Shown one piece after another: positions 1-7,937 of a DNA stretch of 64,000 nt. The first letter of the stretch is position 1. Each line of letters starts with the position of its first letter. The position numbers and the translations under genes are program-made. Location: NCBI RefSeq assembly GCF_016124325.1, contig NZ_WGNY01000006.1, positions 181,575 through 245,574 of the forward strand, written 5' to 3'. Below the pieces are notes generated by a model, which searched no databases, was not told where the DNA came from, and saw only the letters and a list, made by a program, of their open reading frames with translations. The stretch comes from Phenylobacterium sp. Its GTDB lineage: Bacteria; Pseudomonadota; Alphaproteobacteria; Caulobacterales; Caulobacteraceae.

Positions 1-172
1 AGTTGGATAGGCCAAGACCGTTCGTACCCCGGCGGATACCTCTGGTGAGCAGGATCGCGTTGCCGCCGCGAGCTTCGAAGCTCGCGACGCTCCCGCCGGT
101 CAGCCAGAATGACGGGGCGTTGTCGTTGGAGCCGCGCCAACTCCCCAAACTACATGCCCCGGAAGTTATCAC
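1..172 (-). CDS. Partial hypothetical protein of the integrated element
   Basis: A minus-strand frame opens at a GTG at 170-172 and runs off the left edge without a stop, giving at least 57 codons. The visible protein contains SWRGSNDNAPSFWLTGG and FEARGGNAILLTRG, rich in Gly, Ser and Asn like its neighbours. It overlaps the end of the preceding gene (150-446) by 23 bases, a tight arrangement usual in phage-type operons. No family is recognised. The start is uncertain because no strong ribosome binding site is visible and the 3' end lies outside the window. The orientation and position place it among structural or surface genes of the decayed element that ends at tRNA-Phe. Confidence 0.4.
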   Translation of the reverse strand, partial: MITSGACSLGSWRGSNDNAPSFWLTGGSVASFEARGGNAILLTRGIRRGTNGLGLSN

Positions 173-446
173 CAGCGTCAAGGTCGCCGTGTCCGACCCA
201 TAGGCGGGCTGTGATCGTGAAGGAGATCATCGTTCCGTTGGCCAGCGTCTCAAGCCCGGACGTACCCGCGCCGAGCGTCGTCGGAACGGGAACCCAGGCG
301 TTCGTTGTGAAGGCGCCACGCCCGGGATCGCCGACGGCCGGAATGTTCGTCTGAGGCAGGCCGGCCCCGTTGATCCCTTGGAAGAACGTGCCGTTGGAGG
401 ACGCAGCTGAGATGTCGTACTCGTCTGGCGTGCCGGCGACGAGCAT
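150..446 (-). CDS. Hypothetical phage-type protein, 98 aa
   Basis: This minus-strand gene starts at an ATG at 444-446, eight bases after the stop of the upstream gene. The protein begins MLVAGTPDEYDISAAS and has the low-charge, Gly/Thr/Ala-rich composition (GINGAGLPQTNIPAVG, TTLGAGTSGLETLANG) common in phage tail or particle-surface proteins. No catalytic motif, signal peptide or membrane segment is visible. The frame stays open upstream to 575 and there reads into the end of the preceding gene, so a frameshifted fusion of the two is an alternative to two separate genes. The role is inferred only from context and composition. Confidence 0.5.
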   Translation of the reverse strand: MLVAGTPDEYDISAASSNGTFFQGINGAGLPQTNIPAVGDPGRGAFTTNAWVPVPTTLGAGTSGLETLANGTMISFTITARLWVGHGDLDAGDNFRGM

Positions 447-454
447 GAGATCAC

Positions 455-829
455 TCAGCCATGTCCCCCTTGGAGCGCTTTGGTGAGCGCCCCGAATGGC
501 ATTGTCACGTCTTGCAATACAGGCGCGCGTGCTCCGCTGTCGCGGCGCATCCGCATCCGCGACCCTTCGGCCCAAGCAGGCAGGGGGAACGCGGCGACGC
601 CGGCCAGGAACGCCAGGACGCCGCGACGCGACGGCATCTGCTCTACATCAGGATATGGATACTGCTCCTTTACCTGCCGCATCAGCGCCTCAGCGCGGGC
701 TCGAACTGCTTTATCTGACCCGCGACGCTTGCTTGGCAGATTAGCTAAGGGTCGCCACCGCCTAGCGGCGTCGGCAATAGTTCTAAGGTGAGGACGGGTG
801 CAGCCGCCCTTAAATAGTTCGCTCTTCAT
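455..829 (-). CDS. Hypothetical protein with internal Tat-like signal segment, 124 aa
   Basis: A minus-strand ORF starts at the ATG at 827-829, just after the stop of the split gene at 840. The first 65 residues are basic and hydrophilic. Near residue 65 it contains PSRRGVLAFLAGVAAFPLPAWA, a twin-arginine-like motif with a hydrophobic stretch and an Ala-x-Ala end. The true gene may therefore begin at the internal methionine before PSRRG and encode a very short exported peptide. The frame ends ALQGGHG eight bases before the next ATG. The next gene's frame is open through this region and carries TWLSDLMLV there, so a one-base frameshift that split one exported protein in two is possible. Confidence 0.4.
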   Translation of the reverse strand: MKSELFKGGCTRPHLRTIADAARRWRPLANLPSKRRGSDKAVRARAEALMRQVKEQYPYPDVEQMPSRRGVLAFLAGVAAFPLPAWAEGSRMRMRRDSGARAPVLQDVTMPFGALTKALQGGHG

Positions 830-1422
830 GGCGGACAACTCAGCGTGTGCCGAACGTGTGGTCTCCAGCCGTGGTGCCGGCAGAGACGATGGTTAAGCCG
901 ATCGCGAAGGAGAGGTTGTACTCTCGGCACCCCTCAGCGCCCGCGTCGTTGATCACAGCGAGAACCGTGCCAGAGGCCGCCGTGTTGTCATAGACAGTCG
1001 GCGCTTCCGCCGAGCCCGTCTTGTTGATGCAGACATTGGCCCAGACCCCCGCCCCACTCTTCGCCGTCGTGGTGGTGTTGGTGGTGATATGGGTCGGAGC
1101 CGCGCCTGCTTGAGCGACCGCAGCGACGCCGAGTTGCGAGCCAAACGAATAGGTGATCGTCCGAGGAAGGTCCCAGGTCCCGCTCCCAGCCTTGAGCCAC
1201 GCCGTCACGCCATAGGGCCCCATGACGGTGTAGTTGTCAGCGGCCGAGGACATGATTATCGAAGACAGGACGACGCCATTGTCGCTATTCTGGCGCGTCC
1301 CCATCAGCAGCGTACGCATGTTGCCATGCGCGTCGCCCACCGCATCGGTTGCATCCCCATCCGTCGAGACGGTCGGGACCGATGCATAGTATCTCAGGCC
1401 AATCCGGTTCGGATTACCGCTA

Positions 1423-2266
1423 GGGTTGGGACTCAATTGAGCCAGTAGGCGCATGTGGCGGCGATGGAGACGCCTGAGAGGTAGTTCCTGGCGAGCTTGT
1501 CGTATCGGGTGGCGACGCGTCTGAAGTCCTTGAGCCTGCACCACATGCGCTCGACGAGGTTGCGGTCTCTGTAGGCGGTGACGTCGTAGGGGATTGGAGC
1601 GCGTCGCGAAGCGGTGGAGGGGATGACGGCCTCGGCTCCACGACGGGCGAGAAGCTGGCGCAGGCGGTCGGCGTCGTAGCCCTTGTCGGCGAGCAGTCTT
1701 CGGAAGGGCCCGGCGGCTTCGATGAGCGCCTCGGCCATGCTGATATCGTTGACGTTTCCGGCGCTGAGCAGGAGCACGCGAGGGCGGCCACGCTCATCGA
1801 CCAGGCCGTGGACCTTGGTGGTCCGGCCGCCGCGCGAGCGGCCTATGGCCTGGGCGAAGGCCCCCCTTTTGCGCCGCCTGCCGAGCGGTGCGCCTTGACG
1901 TGGGTGGCGTCGATCGCCGCCCCGTCAAAGACCCCGCTGTGGCCGGTCAGCGCCTCGAACATCCGCAGCCACAGCCCTTGCCGGCTCCAGCGGTTGAAGC
2001 GGTTGTAGACCGTCGTGTACGGCCCGAACTCCGCCGGACAATCGCGCCAGCGCGCCCCGCTCCTCAGCATGTGCACGATGCCCGAGATCACACGCCGGTC
2101 GTCTACCCGGCGCGCGCCCTTGCGACCCCGCGGCAGCAACGGCTCGATCCGAGCCCACTCTTCGTCGCTAAGCCACTGAACCTGCTTCGCCATCTCCAAG
2201 GCTCCCTTCTCGAAGCCTTGAATCAGCAACCCTGCTGCGCCGCTAGACCCTATTGAGTACGGACCC
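1423..2266 (-). mobile_element. IS5-family insertion sequence (IS427-like), 844 bp
   Basis: The element is bounded by imperfect inverted repeats of about 22 bp. The left end begins GGGTTGGGACTCAATTGAG and the right end, read inwards, begins GGGTCCGTACTCAATAGGG. A TA target duplication flanks it (1421-1422 and 2267-2268), set in a GC-TA-GC target. It carries one transposase in two overlapping frames on the minus strand. Size, terminal sequence, TA target and split transposase fit the IS427 group of the IS5 family. It interrupts a gene of the decayed integrated element. The uninterrupted catalytic motifs and intact ends suggest a recent, possibly active copy. Confidence 0.88.
1433..2193 (-). 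CDS. IS5-family DDE transposase (programmed -1 frameshift)
   Basis: Frame one starts at the ATG at 2191-2193 (MAKQVQWLSDEEWARIEPLLP), eight bases after AGGGAG. It holds the first catalytic Asp in FDGAAIDATHVKAHR and stops at 1843 after AKGGPSPRP. The second frame, one base back, continues AFAQAIGRSRGGRTTKVHG and carries the second Asp (ADKGYDADR) and the catalytic Glu in YRDRNLVERMWCRLK. It ends CAYWLN at 1433. The frames meet at a run of four A followed by six G near 1860-1870, so a -1 slip would give one transposase of about 253 residues. Frameshifted orfA/orfB is usual for IS427-type elements, so this is probably not a mutation. Confidence 0.85.
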
Positions 2267-3088
2267 TAGCGGCAGCGTCGTGGGCCGCCGTGCCCTGCAC
2301 GATGATCGGTACCATTCCCGTGCCGCCTTGGACCGTTAGCACATCCGTTGATGGTGTTCCGAGCGTCCCGAGGGCCGGTTGCTTGGCTGCCATCGCCGCA
2401 CCACCGATTGTCCCAAGGTTGGCGGTGACGGTGCCGTCACCCGTTCCGGACCAAGCATCGTCGGCTTTCGCGCCCAAGGTGACGTCGGCCCCGTCGGCGA
2501 TCGTCACGGCTCCGCCGCCACCCCCGCCTCCGCCTCCGCCTCCGGAAATCACCGGGCTCCCAGTGCCGGACGTCACGGAAAGAGTTGTCGTTCCGGTGCT
2601 CGTGATCGCGGCGATATAGGTGTCCGATCCCGCGGCGACAACGAGGGCGCGACCGGAGCCCAGCAGATAGTCGATCGTCGCGGCTGTGACGGAATTGCCG
2701 CCCAGCTTGAAGTAGAGATCGGCGAATCCGTTGTTGAACAGCAACAGGTTGGCGCCGGTCGGCAGGGCCACTCGCGACGATGTGCCGGAAACCGACAGTG
2801 AGGCCGCGCCAGACGGCGTGAAGGCCACCGGAGAGGAGCACCCACTCAGGCAATCGACCGGAAGGCCGTGGTCAAGAGCCACGACACGATCAGGCCCATA
2901 GCCACCACCCGACGGGGCCACGAAGATCGAAGTGGGAGTCGTATCTCGCGGGATCGTGCTCGACGCCTGCTTCGCCGTCGGCGCGGGCTGAGTTTGAGCG
3001 GTCGCCTGGATGGGCGCGCAGCCGATCATCAGCGCAAGCGCGAACGCTCGCACGCGGGTCAGGTTCATGGATGTCTCCAGGGGTTATG

Positions 3089-3547
3089 TCAGTTCGGCCA
3101 GAGCTCGGCCATGCGAGCGCGAGCCCACGCCAGGATGTTCGGAAAGAGGTAGGTGTCGACCGCGCCGGACCAGAGCGGATGGAGCCCATCTCCGCCATAG
3201 ACCGTGGCGAATTGGCCGGTCCCCACGCCGGTGTTGTCGGCGCTGAAAGCCGGATAGTAGGTTCCCGCGGCGAAGGCGGTCCCTCCGACGCCGGAGACCG
3301 GGTCGCCGTTGAACCAGATTCCGTTTTTGGACCACCAGATGCGGTTGAGCGCGAAGTCCACACAGCAGCCGATGATGTCGCCTGTGACGAAGGCCCCCAG
3401 CTTCACAACGACCGTCCCCGCGCTATAGACGGAACCATCGGAAGCGTAGGCGTAGCCTCCGGCCCCGGCTCCGACGTGAGCCGCAAGACTGGCCGCAGCC
3501 GGGCGCATCGGCAGTGCAGCCGGCCCTGACTTCGGTCGGTACGCCAT
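3089..3547 (-). CDS. SPRY-like domain protein of the integrated element
   Basis: The protein of 152 residues contains VVKLGAFVTGDIIGCCVDFALNRIWWSKNGIWFNGDPVSG. This is the core of a B30.2/SPRY-type beta-sandwich: a short 'GDIIGCCVD' strand, then 'WWSKNG.W', then an Asp-Pro turn. Such domains occur in phage tail-associated proteins, and this one lies 20 bases upstream of the split exported protein in the same orientation. The first 30 residues overlap the integrase remnant on the other strand, so the original 5' end was probably lost in the deletion that truncated the integrase. The SPRY assignment rests on the motif only. Confidence 0.6.
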   Translation of the reverse strand: MAYRPKSGPAALPMRPAAASLAAHVGAGAGGYAYASDGSVYSAGTVVVKLGAFVTGDIIGCCVDFALNRIWWSKNGIWFNGDPVSGVGGTAFAAGTYYPAFSADNTGVGTGQFATVYGGDGLHPLWSGAVDTYLFPNILAWARARMAELWPN

Positions 3548-3888
3548 GGACGCAGAACGGCTTTCGCGCGTCGTTCTTCAAGCGCGTGCGCCCCCTGCAG
3601 ACGAATGGGCTCATCCAGACAGGCGCGATCTTCCATGGGCTTCGCCACACCATCGGCACGCTGGCCAGCAACGACGGAGAAAGCGACCGTCGGGTGGCCG
3701 CGGCCATTGGCGACAAGAGCCCGGCCATGGCGCAGATCTACGCCAGAGAGGCCGACAGACAAGGCGCTCAGGCCGCGATCCTCGAGGCGATTCAGAAACG
3801 CTTCGCGAACCTTGATTGGAAAACGCCGGCCGCCTCATTGGAAGACGGCTCCCGCCGGCGGCGGGCCGAAAGCTACAAAAAGCCCTGA
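3514..3888 (+). pseudogene. Tyrosine recombinase/integrase, C-terminal remnant
   Basis: Only the C-terminal catalytic part is left. GAIFHGLRHTIGTLASN holds the box II H-x-x-R-H motif and GDKSPAMAQIYARE holds the nucleophilic tyrosine. The N-terminal DNA-binding region and the first catalytic arginine are missing. Recognisable homology begins near 3530, where the opposite-strand SPRY gene begins, which marks a deletion or recombination junction. The fragment points at and ends 10 bases before the 3' end of tRNA-Phe, the classic position of an integrase whose element is inserted in a tRNA gene. The remnant cannot be functional. Confidence 0.8.
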
Positions 3889-3898
3889 AAAAAGAAAG

Positions 3899-3974
3899 TG
3901 GTGCCTGGGGGCGGATTCGAACCACCGACACGCGGATTTTCAATCCGCTGCTCTACCAACTGAGCTACCCAGGC
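3899..3974 (-). tRNA. tRNA-Phe (GAA)
   Basis: Read on the minus strand, the acceptor arms GCCTGGG (3968-3974) and CCCAGGC (3903-3909) pair perfectly. A D-loop with AGCTCAGTTGGTAGAGC, an anticodon stem-loop with GAA between GGATT and AATCC, and a T-loop GTTCGAATC are all present. CCA is encoded (3899-3901), giving 76 nt. The 3' end faces the integrase remnant, so this tRNA was probably the attachment site of the element to its left, with the tRNA restored by the element's own copy of the 3' end. Confidence 0.96.
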
Positions 3975-4058
3975 CAAGGGCCCGCCGCGCGGGAGCCGCG
4001 TCTATAGAAGAGCCTTCGGCGTAAGTCCAGCGAGCCGAAACAGCCTTCGAAACGGTCG

Positions 4059-4229
4059 TCAGTCGGCGTCGGACTCGTCGCTCGGGCCGCCCTCGTCTTC
4101 CTCCGCCGGAACGGCATAGGCGCCCGTGAGCCAGCGCTGCAGGTCGACGTCGGCGCATCGCCGCGAACAGAAGGGCCTGTAGGCCGGATCGGGCGTTTTG
4201 CCGCATATCGGACAGCCTGGCCGGCTCAT
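4059..4229 (-). CDS. yacG: DNA gyrase inhibitor YacG
   Basis: This 56-residue protein starts MSRPGCPICGKTPDP and carries the zinc ribbon C-P-I-C ... F-C-S-R-R-C that defines YacG. The acidic tail (PAEEDEGGPSDESDAD) is also typical. YacG binds GyrB and inhibits DNA binding by gyrase (known for the family). The ATG at 4227-4229 overlaps the stop of the RNase E/G gene in an ATGA, so the two are translationally coupled. It is the last gene of the maf / RNase / yacG operon and ends shortly before the tRNA-Phe gene. Confidence 0.92.
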   Translation of the reverse strand: MSRPGCPICGKTPDPAYRPFCSRRCADVDLQRWLTGAYAVPAEEDEGGPSDESDAD

Positions 4230-5266
4230 GTGGCGCGGACGTCCAGGCGGTCGCGCAACGCGCCGGGTTCCCCGGAGATCGAGAACCGCGCCCCGATGCG
4301 CGCGGCGAGCGCCGCCGCAAGCGGCTCGGCGGCCCGCGCGACCGACGGCGCGCACACGGCGGCGAGCCGCGCCCCCGGCTGGGCGGCGGCTTCCTCGGAG
4401 ATACGCCGGATGAGGCGTTGGGCCAGCGTCCGATCGCTCAGCCGCCCATCCGCGTCGCACAGTTGCTCCAGGAGGGGCCGTCCGCGACGCGGGATCGAAA
4501 GCTCCATCGTTCCGAAGCGCCCCACGGGACCGATCGACACGCCGGGATTGTCGGGGGCGAACGCCTGGCGCGCCGCCGCCAGCAGCGCCGCGCCGTCATG
4601 ACCGCGGCCCACCAGGTCGATGACGACAATTCCGCCGAGCCCCTTCAGCCTCAGCAGCCGCGCCGTCTCGGCGATCGCCGTCAGGTTGGCCCGCCGGGTC
4701 ACCCGCTTGGCGTCGGCGCCCTTGCGGTCTCCAAGATCGACGTCGACAGCCGTCAACGCCCGGGTCGGCTCAATGGCCAGCGTGCCGCCCTCGGGCAAGG
4801 CGTGCACCACCTCGAGGGCCTCGGCCTCGGCCTCGTCCGCCGCCAGGCGCGCGTCGCGCCCTTCGATCGTCTCGACGCCCCGCGCCAGTATCGCCAGGAC
4901 CTCGGAGACGGGCGGCGGCGGCGCGAGAAGGCGCCGCGCGCCCTCCCCTTCCCCCAGAAACCGGGCGGTGGCGAGTTTGCCGGCGCGCGGCTCCGACCGG
5001 ATCTCGATCTCGACGGCCGCTCCTCGGACCGGCCGGGAGTCGGGCTTGAAGGGCAATGCGGCTTCCGCCCCGCCGTCCAGATCGAGGAAGGCGATGCCGA
5101 TCTGCGGGTCGACGCTGGCCACCCGTGCGACATGGCGGGCCCCGAGCAGAAGGCGACGGTCGTCGTCGTCCCGCTGCAGGATCAGGCGCTCCGGCCGTCC
5201 GTCGAGGGTGATGACGCCCCGGGTCTCGCCGACGCAGTGGTCCAGATAGGCGCGGCGCTCGTTCAT
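4226..5266 (-). CDS. Ribonuclease E/G family protein, short form
   Basis: The ATG at 5264-5266 gives MNERRAYLDHCVGETRGVITL and 346 residues. An N-terminal S1-like half is followed by the catalytic half with GGTLAIEPTRALTAVDVDLGD and LGGIVVIDLVG, matching the acidic metal-binding region of RNase E/G. Full-length RNase G has about 480 residues, so this is the short alphaproteobacterial type found next to maf. It lacks the Zn-link and scaffold regions of RNase E. It overlaps maf by four bases upstream and yacG by four downstream. The family processes rRNA and mRNA 5' ends, but the exact substrate here is unknown. A longer upstream frame exists but lies inside maf. Confidence 0.85.
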   Translation of the reverse strand: MNERRAYLDHCVGETRGVITLDGRPERLILQRDDDDRRLLLGARHVARVASVDPQIGIAFLDLDGGAEAALPFKPDSRPVRGAAVEIEIRSEPRAGKLATARFLGEGEGARRLLAPPPPVSEVLAILARGVETIEGRDARLAADEAEAEALEVVHALPEGGTLAIEPTRALTAVDVDLGDRKGADAKRVTRRANLTAIAETARLLRLKGLGGIVVIDLVGRGHDGAALLAAARQAFAPDNPGVSIGPVGRFGTMELSIPRRGRPLLEQLCDADGRLSDRTLAQRLIRRISEEAAAQPGARLAAVCAPSVARAAEPLAAALAARIGARFSISGEPGALRDRLDVRAT

Positions 5267-5847
5267 GGCCGGCGGAAGCCCAGGCCCGCGAGCAGGCCGG
5301 AGGTTTCGTAGAGCGGCAGGCCGACGACGCTGGAATAGGAGCCATTCAGGCTGATCACGAAGGCGCCCGCCCGGCCCTGGACGGCGTAGCCGCCGGCCTT
5401 CCCGACCCCTTCGCCGCACGCCACGTAGGCGTCGACCTCGGCGTCCGACAGGCGTTTGAACCGCAGCCGCGTCTCCGCGAGCCGCGAGGCCATGCGACCG
5501 CCGGGGGCCACGACGGCGACGCCGGTCAGCACCCGATGCGCGCGGCCCGACAACAGCGCCACGCAGGCGCGCACCTCCGCGCCGTCCGCGGCCTTGGGCA
5601 GGACCCTGCGGCCGACCGCCACGACCGTGTCGGCGGCGACCACGTAGGCGTCGGGCGTGCGCGACGACACAGCCCGCGCCTTTTCCTGCGCCAGGCGCAG
5701 CGCCAGCCGGCGCGGGGTTTCTTCGGGAAGGGGGGCCTCGTCCAGTTCGGCGGCCTCTACGGCGTCCGGCGCGAGGCCGATCTGACGCAGGAGGTCCAGT
5801 CGCCGCGGACTGGCGGACGCGAGAACGAGGCGCGGCTCAGCAGACAA
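5263..5847 (-). CDS. maf: Maf-like nucleoside triphosphate pyrophosphatase
   Basis: The 194-residue protein begins with the Maf signature LVLASASPRRLDLLRQIGL and has AADTVV and the later G-K-A-G-G-Y-A-V-Q-G-R-A-G motif, followed by INGSY-like SLNGSYSSVVGLPLYET. Maf proteins hydrolyse non-canonical or methylated nucleoside triphosphates (dTTP/UTP or m7GTP type) to monophosphates as house-cleaning enzymes. It sits 18 bases downstream of infA and overlaps the RNase E/G gene, so the four genes infA-maf-RNase-yacG are probably one transcript. This order is common in alphaproteobacteria. Length and motifs are complete. Confidence 0.93.
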   Translation of the reverse strand: MSAEPRLVLASASPRRLDLLRQIGLAPDAVEAAELDEAPLPEETPRRLALRLAQEKARAVSSRTPDAYVVAADTVVAVGRRVLPKAADGAEVRACVALLSGRAHRVLTGVAVVAPGGRMASRLAETRLRFKRLSDAEVDAYVACGEGVGKAGGYAVQGRAGAFVISLNGSYSSVVGLPLYETSGLLAGLGFRRP

Positions 5848-5865
5848 GTCGGCGCCTCGGTCGGC

Positions 5866-6084
5866 TCAGCGGACGCGGAACGTGATACGGCCCTTGGTAA
5901 GGTCGTAGGGCGTCATTTCCACCAGCACCTTGTCGCCCGCCGACACGCGGATGCGGTTCTTCCGCATCTTGCCGGCCGTGTGCGCGATGATCTCGTGGTC
6001 GTTCTCGAGCTTCACGCGGAACGTGGCGTTCGGCAGCACCTCGCTGACCGTCCCGGGAAACTCCAGAAGTTCTTCTTTCGCCAT
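5866..6084 (-). CDS. infA: Translation initiation factor IF-1
   Basis: The 72-residue protein [20 protein letters not shown] is a single OB-fold S1-like domain, ending [12 protein letters not shown], and is full length for IF-1. IF-1 occupies the ribosomal A site during initiation and assists IF-2 and IF-3. An in-frame ATG six codons upstream (6100-6102) would add MIQGAC, but the start at 6082-6084 matches all IF-1 proteins. It is the first gene of the infA-maf-RNase-yacG run. Confidence 0.97.
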   Translation of the reverse strand: MAKEELLEFPGTVSEVLPNATFRVKLENDHEIIAHTAGKMRKNRIRVSAGDKVLVEMTPYDLTKGRITFRVR

Positions 6085-6192
6085 GCAGGCTCCCTGAATC
6101 ACATACGACGACGGCTCGCGCCAATTGGACGCGAGCCGCGTTCTGCGTCGGGATTATAGCGCACGTGCGTCAGAAACGTCGATGGGGCGATC

Positions 6193-6657
6193 TTATCGAC
6201 GGAAACGTTCGGCGATCCGGGCGGCCAGACTGTCGCGCACCTGCCGGTAGGCTTCCAGGCGGTGCTCCCGCGAGCCCTCGGTGAGGGTCGGGTCCAGGGT
6301 CGGCCAGTACTCGATCTCGGCGGCGCGCCCACGCGACAGCTCCACGGCGCTGTGTTGCGCCTCCGGCGTCAGCGAGATGACCAGGTCGAAGGAATCGTCC
6401 TCAAGGTCGTCGAAGGTCTTGCAGCGGTGGCGCGACAGATCCACCCCCATCTCGGCCATCACCTCCGCGGCCAGGGGGTCGGCCTCGATCTCGTCCTCAT
6501 CGGGATCGAAGGCGGCGCGGCGCAGGCCGCAGCTATCGACGAAGATCCGATCCCCCACGAAGCGCTTGAGGAGCGCCTCCGCCATCGGAGAGCGGACCTG
6601 GTTGAAGTTGCAGCAGAAGAGGACGGCGTCGGGCAGCCGTTTCCCCGAGGCGGACAT
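6193..6657 (-). CDS. Low-molecular-weight protein tyrosine phosphatase family protein
   Basis: The 154-residue protein has the phosphate-binding loop CCNFNQVRSPMAEAL (C-x5-R-S) near residue 15 and a later D-P (PTLDPTL) in the position of the catalytic aspartate. This is the LMW-PTP/arsenate-reductase fold. Enzymes of this fold dephosphorylate phosphotyrosine or reduce arsenate. No ars genes are nearby, and the conserved neighbourhood with UPF0262 and infA suggests a general cellular role. It ends six bases from the UPF0262 gene upstream, so the two are co-transcribed. Confidence 0.85.
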   Translation of the reverse strand: MSASGKRLPDAVLFCCNFNQVRSPMAEALLKRFVGDRIFVDSCGLRRAAFDPDEDEIEADPLAAEVMAEMGVDLSRHRCKTFDDLEDDSFDLVISLTPEAQHSAVELSRGRAAEIEYWPTLDPTLTEGSREHRLEAYRQVRDSLAARIAERFRR

Positions 6658-6663
6658 CCGGCG

Positions 6664-7143
6664 TCAGCCCCGCCAATGCAGCGAACAGATCAGCGTGAAC
6701 AGCCGCCGCGCCGTGTCGAGATCGGTCTCGATCTTTCCGCGGAGGCGCGACTGGAGCAGCTCGGACGCTTCGTTGTGGAGCCCACGTCGGCCCATGTCCA
6801 ACGCCTCGATCTGCGCCGGCGTCGCGCTGCGGATCGCCTGATAGTAGCTGTCGCAGATCATGAAGTAGTCTTTGATCAGCGTCCGGAACGGCGACAGCGA
6901 CAGGATATGGCGCCGCTCGTACCCGGGCCCCCGCACGTCGAGCACCAGCCGGTTCTCCAGCAGGCCCATACGCAGGTCGTAGGGCCCGCCCGACGCGCCT
7001 TCGGGGAAGAAGTAGTTGTCCTCCAGCAGATCGAAGATCGCGATCTGACGTTCCTGCTCCTGGTCGCGCGAAGCCGCCGCGAGCGACACTTCGTCGAGCT
7101 CGACGGATTGTAGCCGGTGGGTTTTGCGGGCGTCGTCGGCCAT
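6664..7143 (-). CDS. UPF0262 family protein
   Basis: The 159-residue protein matches the UPF0262 family, conserved in alphaproteobacteria: [59 protein letters not shown]. No enzymatic motif is known for the family and its function is undetermined. The ATG at 7141-7143 ([18 protein letters not shown]) fits family lengths better than an upstream start that adds 13 residues. It lies immediately upstream of the LMW phosphatase gene and downstream of the hisD block, a gene order also found in Caulobacter. Confidence 0.85.
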   Translation of the reverse strand: MADDARKTHRLQSVELDEVSLAAASRDQEQERQIAIFDLLEDNYFFPEGASGGPYDLRMGLLENRLVLDVRGPGYERRHILSLSPFRTLIKDYFMICDSYYQAIRSATPAQIEALDMGRRGLHNEASELLQSRLRGKIETDLDTARRLFTLICSLHWRG

Positions 7144-7220
7144 GGCGATCAGAGGCCGAGCTTTATTGCAATCCGGGGGCATCCGTCATCCCGCCGCGTG
7201 CGCTCGGGCCTCCAGATATG

Positions 7221-7252
7221 AAAAATCGCCCGGCGCGGCCCGCGCCGGGCGT
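7221..7252 (-). terminator. Rho-independent terminator
   Basis: The inverted repeat GCCCGGCGCGG / CCGCGCCGGGC (7228-7250) is followed on the minus strand by ATTTTTC. It lies 24 bases after the stop of the envelope protein gene at 7276 and would end its transcript. Confidence 0.8.
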
Positions 7253-7275
7253 TCGCAAGATGACCTCGAGGACGG

Positions 7276-7848
7276 CTAGTGGACCGCGTAGCGCCGATCC
7301 ACGGGCCTCACGAAATCGGCCCGGACATAGCCCACGCCGACCCCGCGCTCACCGACGAGAATCCAATCCGTGCCCTGCACCTGGGCGAGGGCCTGGAACC
7401 GTTCGCGCGCCTGCAGCCGGCCGACGCGCGCCGATCGGGTCGTCGGCGCCGCGCGGAGGTTGACCCCGCTGACGGCCACGAACGTCTCGCCGATCCGGTC
7501 GTAGCGAGCCGGCGACAGATTGCCGTTCAGGCGGTAGCCGTTGTGCGAGTAGGCGCCGCGCTTGGCGGCATCGCTCTTCTGCGCTTCGCAGCCGATGGCC
7601 GAACCGGCGGCCGCGCCGGCCGCGGCGCCGACGACCGTCTCACCCGTGGCGTGGCGACCGCCGACGGCGTTGCCAAGCAGGCCGCCCACGACGGCGCCGA
7701 TGGCCGCGCCGGCCTCCTGCTTGCCGCCGGAGGCCGAGCAGCTGGTGACGCCGGCGGTCGCGGTCGAGCCAGCGCCCACGGCCAGGGTCCCGGCCATGAC
7801 GCTCGCCAGAAGGACGCGGCGCATGATCGCGTTCGGGAAGGTCAGCAT
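7276..7848 (-). CDS. Glycine-zipper outer-membrane-type protein with SH3 domain
   Basis: The 190-residue protein has an N-terminal signal segment (RRVLLASVMAGTLAVGAGSTATA). Two glycine-zipper segments follow, GAAIGAVVGGLLGNAVGG and GAAAGAAAGSAIG, as in the 2TM glycine-zipper family of envelope proteins. The C-terminal 70 residues (VSGVNLRAAPTTRSARVGRLQARERFQAL...WILVGERGVGVGYVRADFV) are a bacterial SH3 domain, which commonly binds peptidoglycan or peptides. A role in the cell envelope is inferred. The start MLTFPNAIM at 7846-7848 is one of three close candidates. A terminator follows, so it is a single-gene transcript. Confidence 0.8.
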   Translation of the reverse strand: MLTFPNAIMRRVLLASVMAGTLAVGAGSTATAGVTSCSASGGKQEAGAAIGAVVGGLLGNAVGGRHATGETVVGAAAGAAAGSAIGCEAQKSDAAKRGAYSHNGYRLNGNLSPARYDRIGETFVAVSGVNLRAAPTTRSARVGRLQARERFQALAQVQGTDWILVGERGVGVGYVRADFVRPVDRRYAVH

Positions 7849-7937
7849 TCGTGTCTCCGTCCGTTTCAATCGATCCGACGGCGAGAGACTGGGCGTCCGT
7901 GGCTGAACAGGCTCGGAGTCGGCCCGTCAGCAGCGGT

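Larger units (their letters stand above)
840..3068 (-). pseudogene. Exported element-encoded surface protein, split by an insertion sequence
   Basis: The 5' part (2267-3068) starts MNLTRVRAFALALMIGC, a signal peptide with a possible lipobox, after a TGGAGA ribosome binding site. It contains an 11-residue glycine run before AVTIADGAD. The 3' part (840-1422) begins within SGNPNRIGLRYYASVP. The IS at 1423-2266 lies between the halves and is flanked by TA on both sides. Removing the IS and one TA joins AAHDAAA to SGNPNRIGL in frame and gives a 460-residue protein ending TTAGDHTFGTR. Length, Gly/Thr/Ser richness and neighbours suggest a phage particle or surface protein. As it stands the gene is disrupted: the 5' part reads about five residues into the IS and stops. 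Confidence 0.75.

Noticed and set aside
2515..2560. A CCG/CCT repeat-like stretch that could be taken for a tandem repeat
   Set aside because: It is the coding sequence of a glycine run in the split surface protein, not an independent repeat family.
6193..6657. An arsenic resistance locus
   Set aside because: The phosphatase fold is shared with arsenate reductase, but no ArsR, ArsB or ArsH gene is present and the gene order is the conserved housekeeping one.
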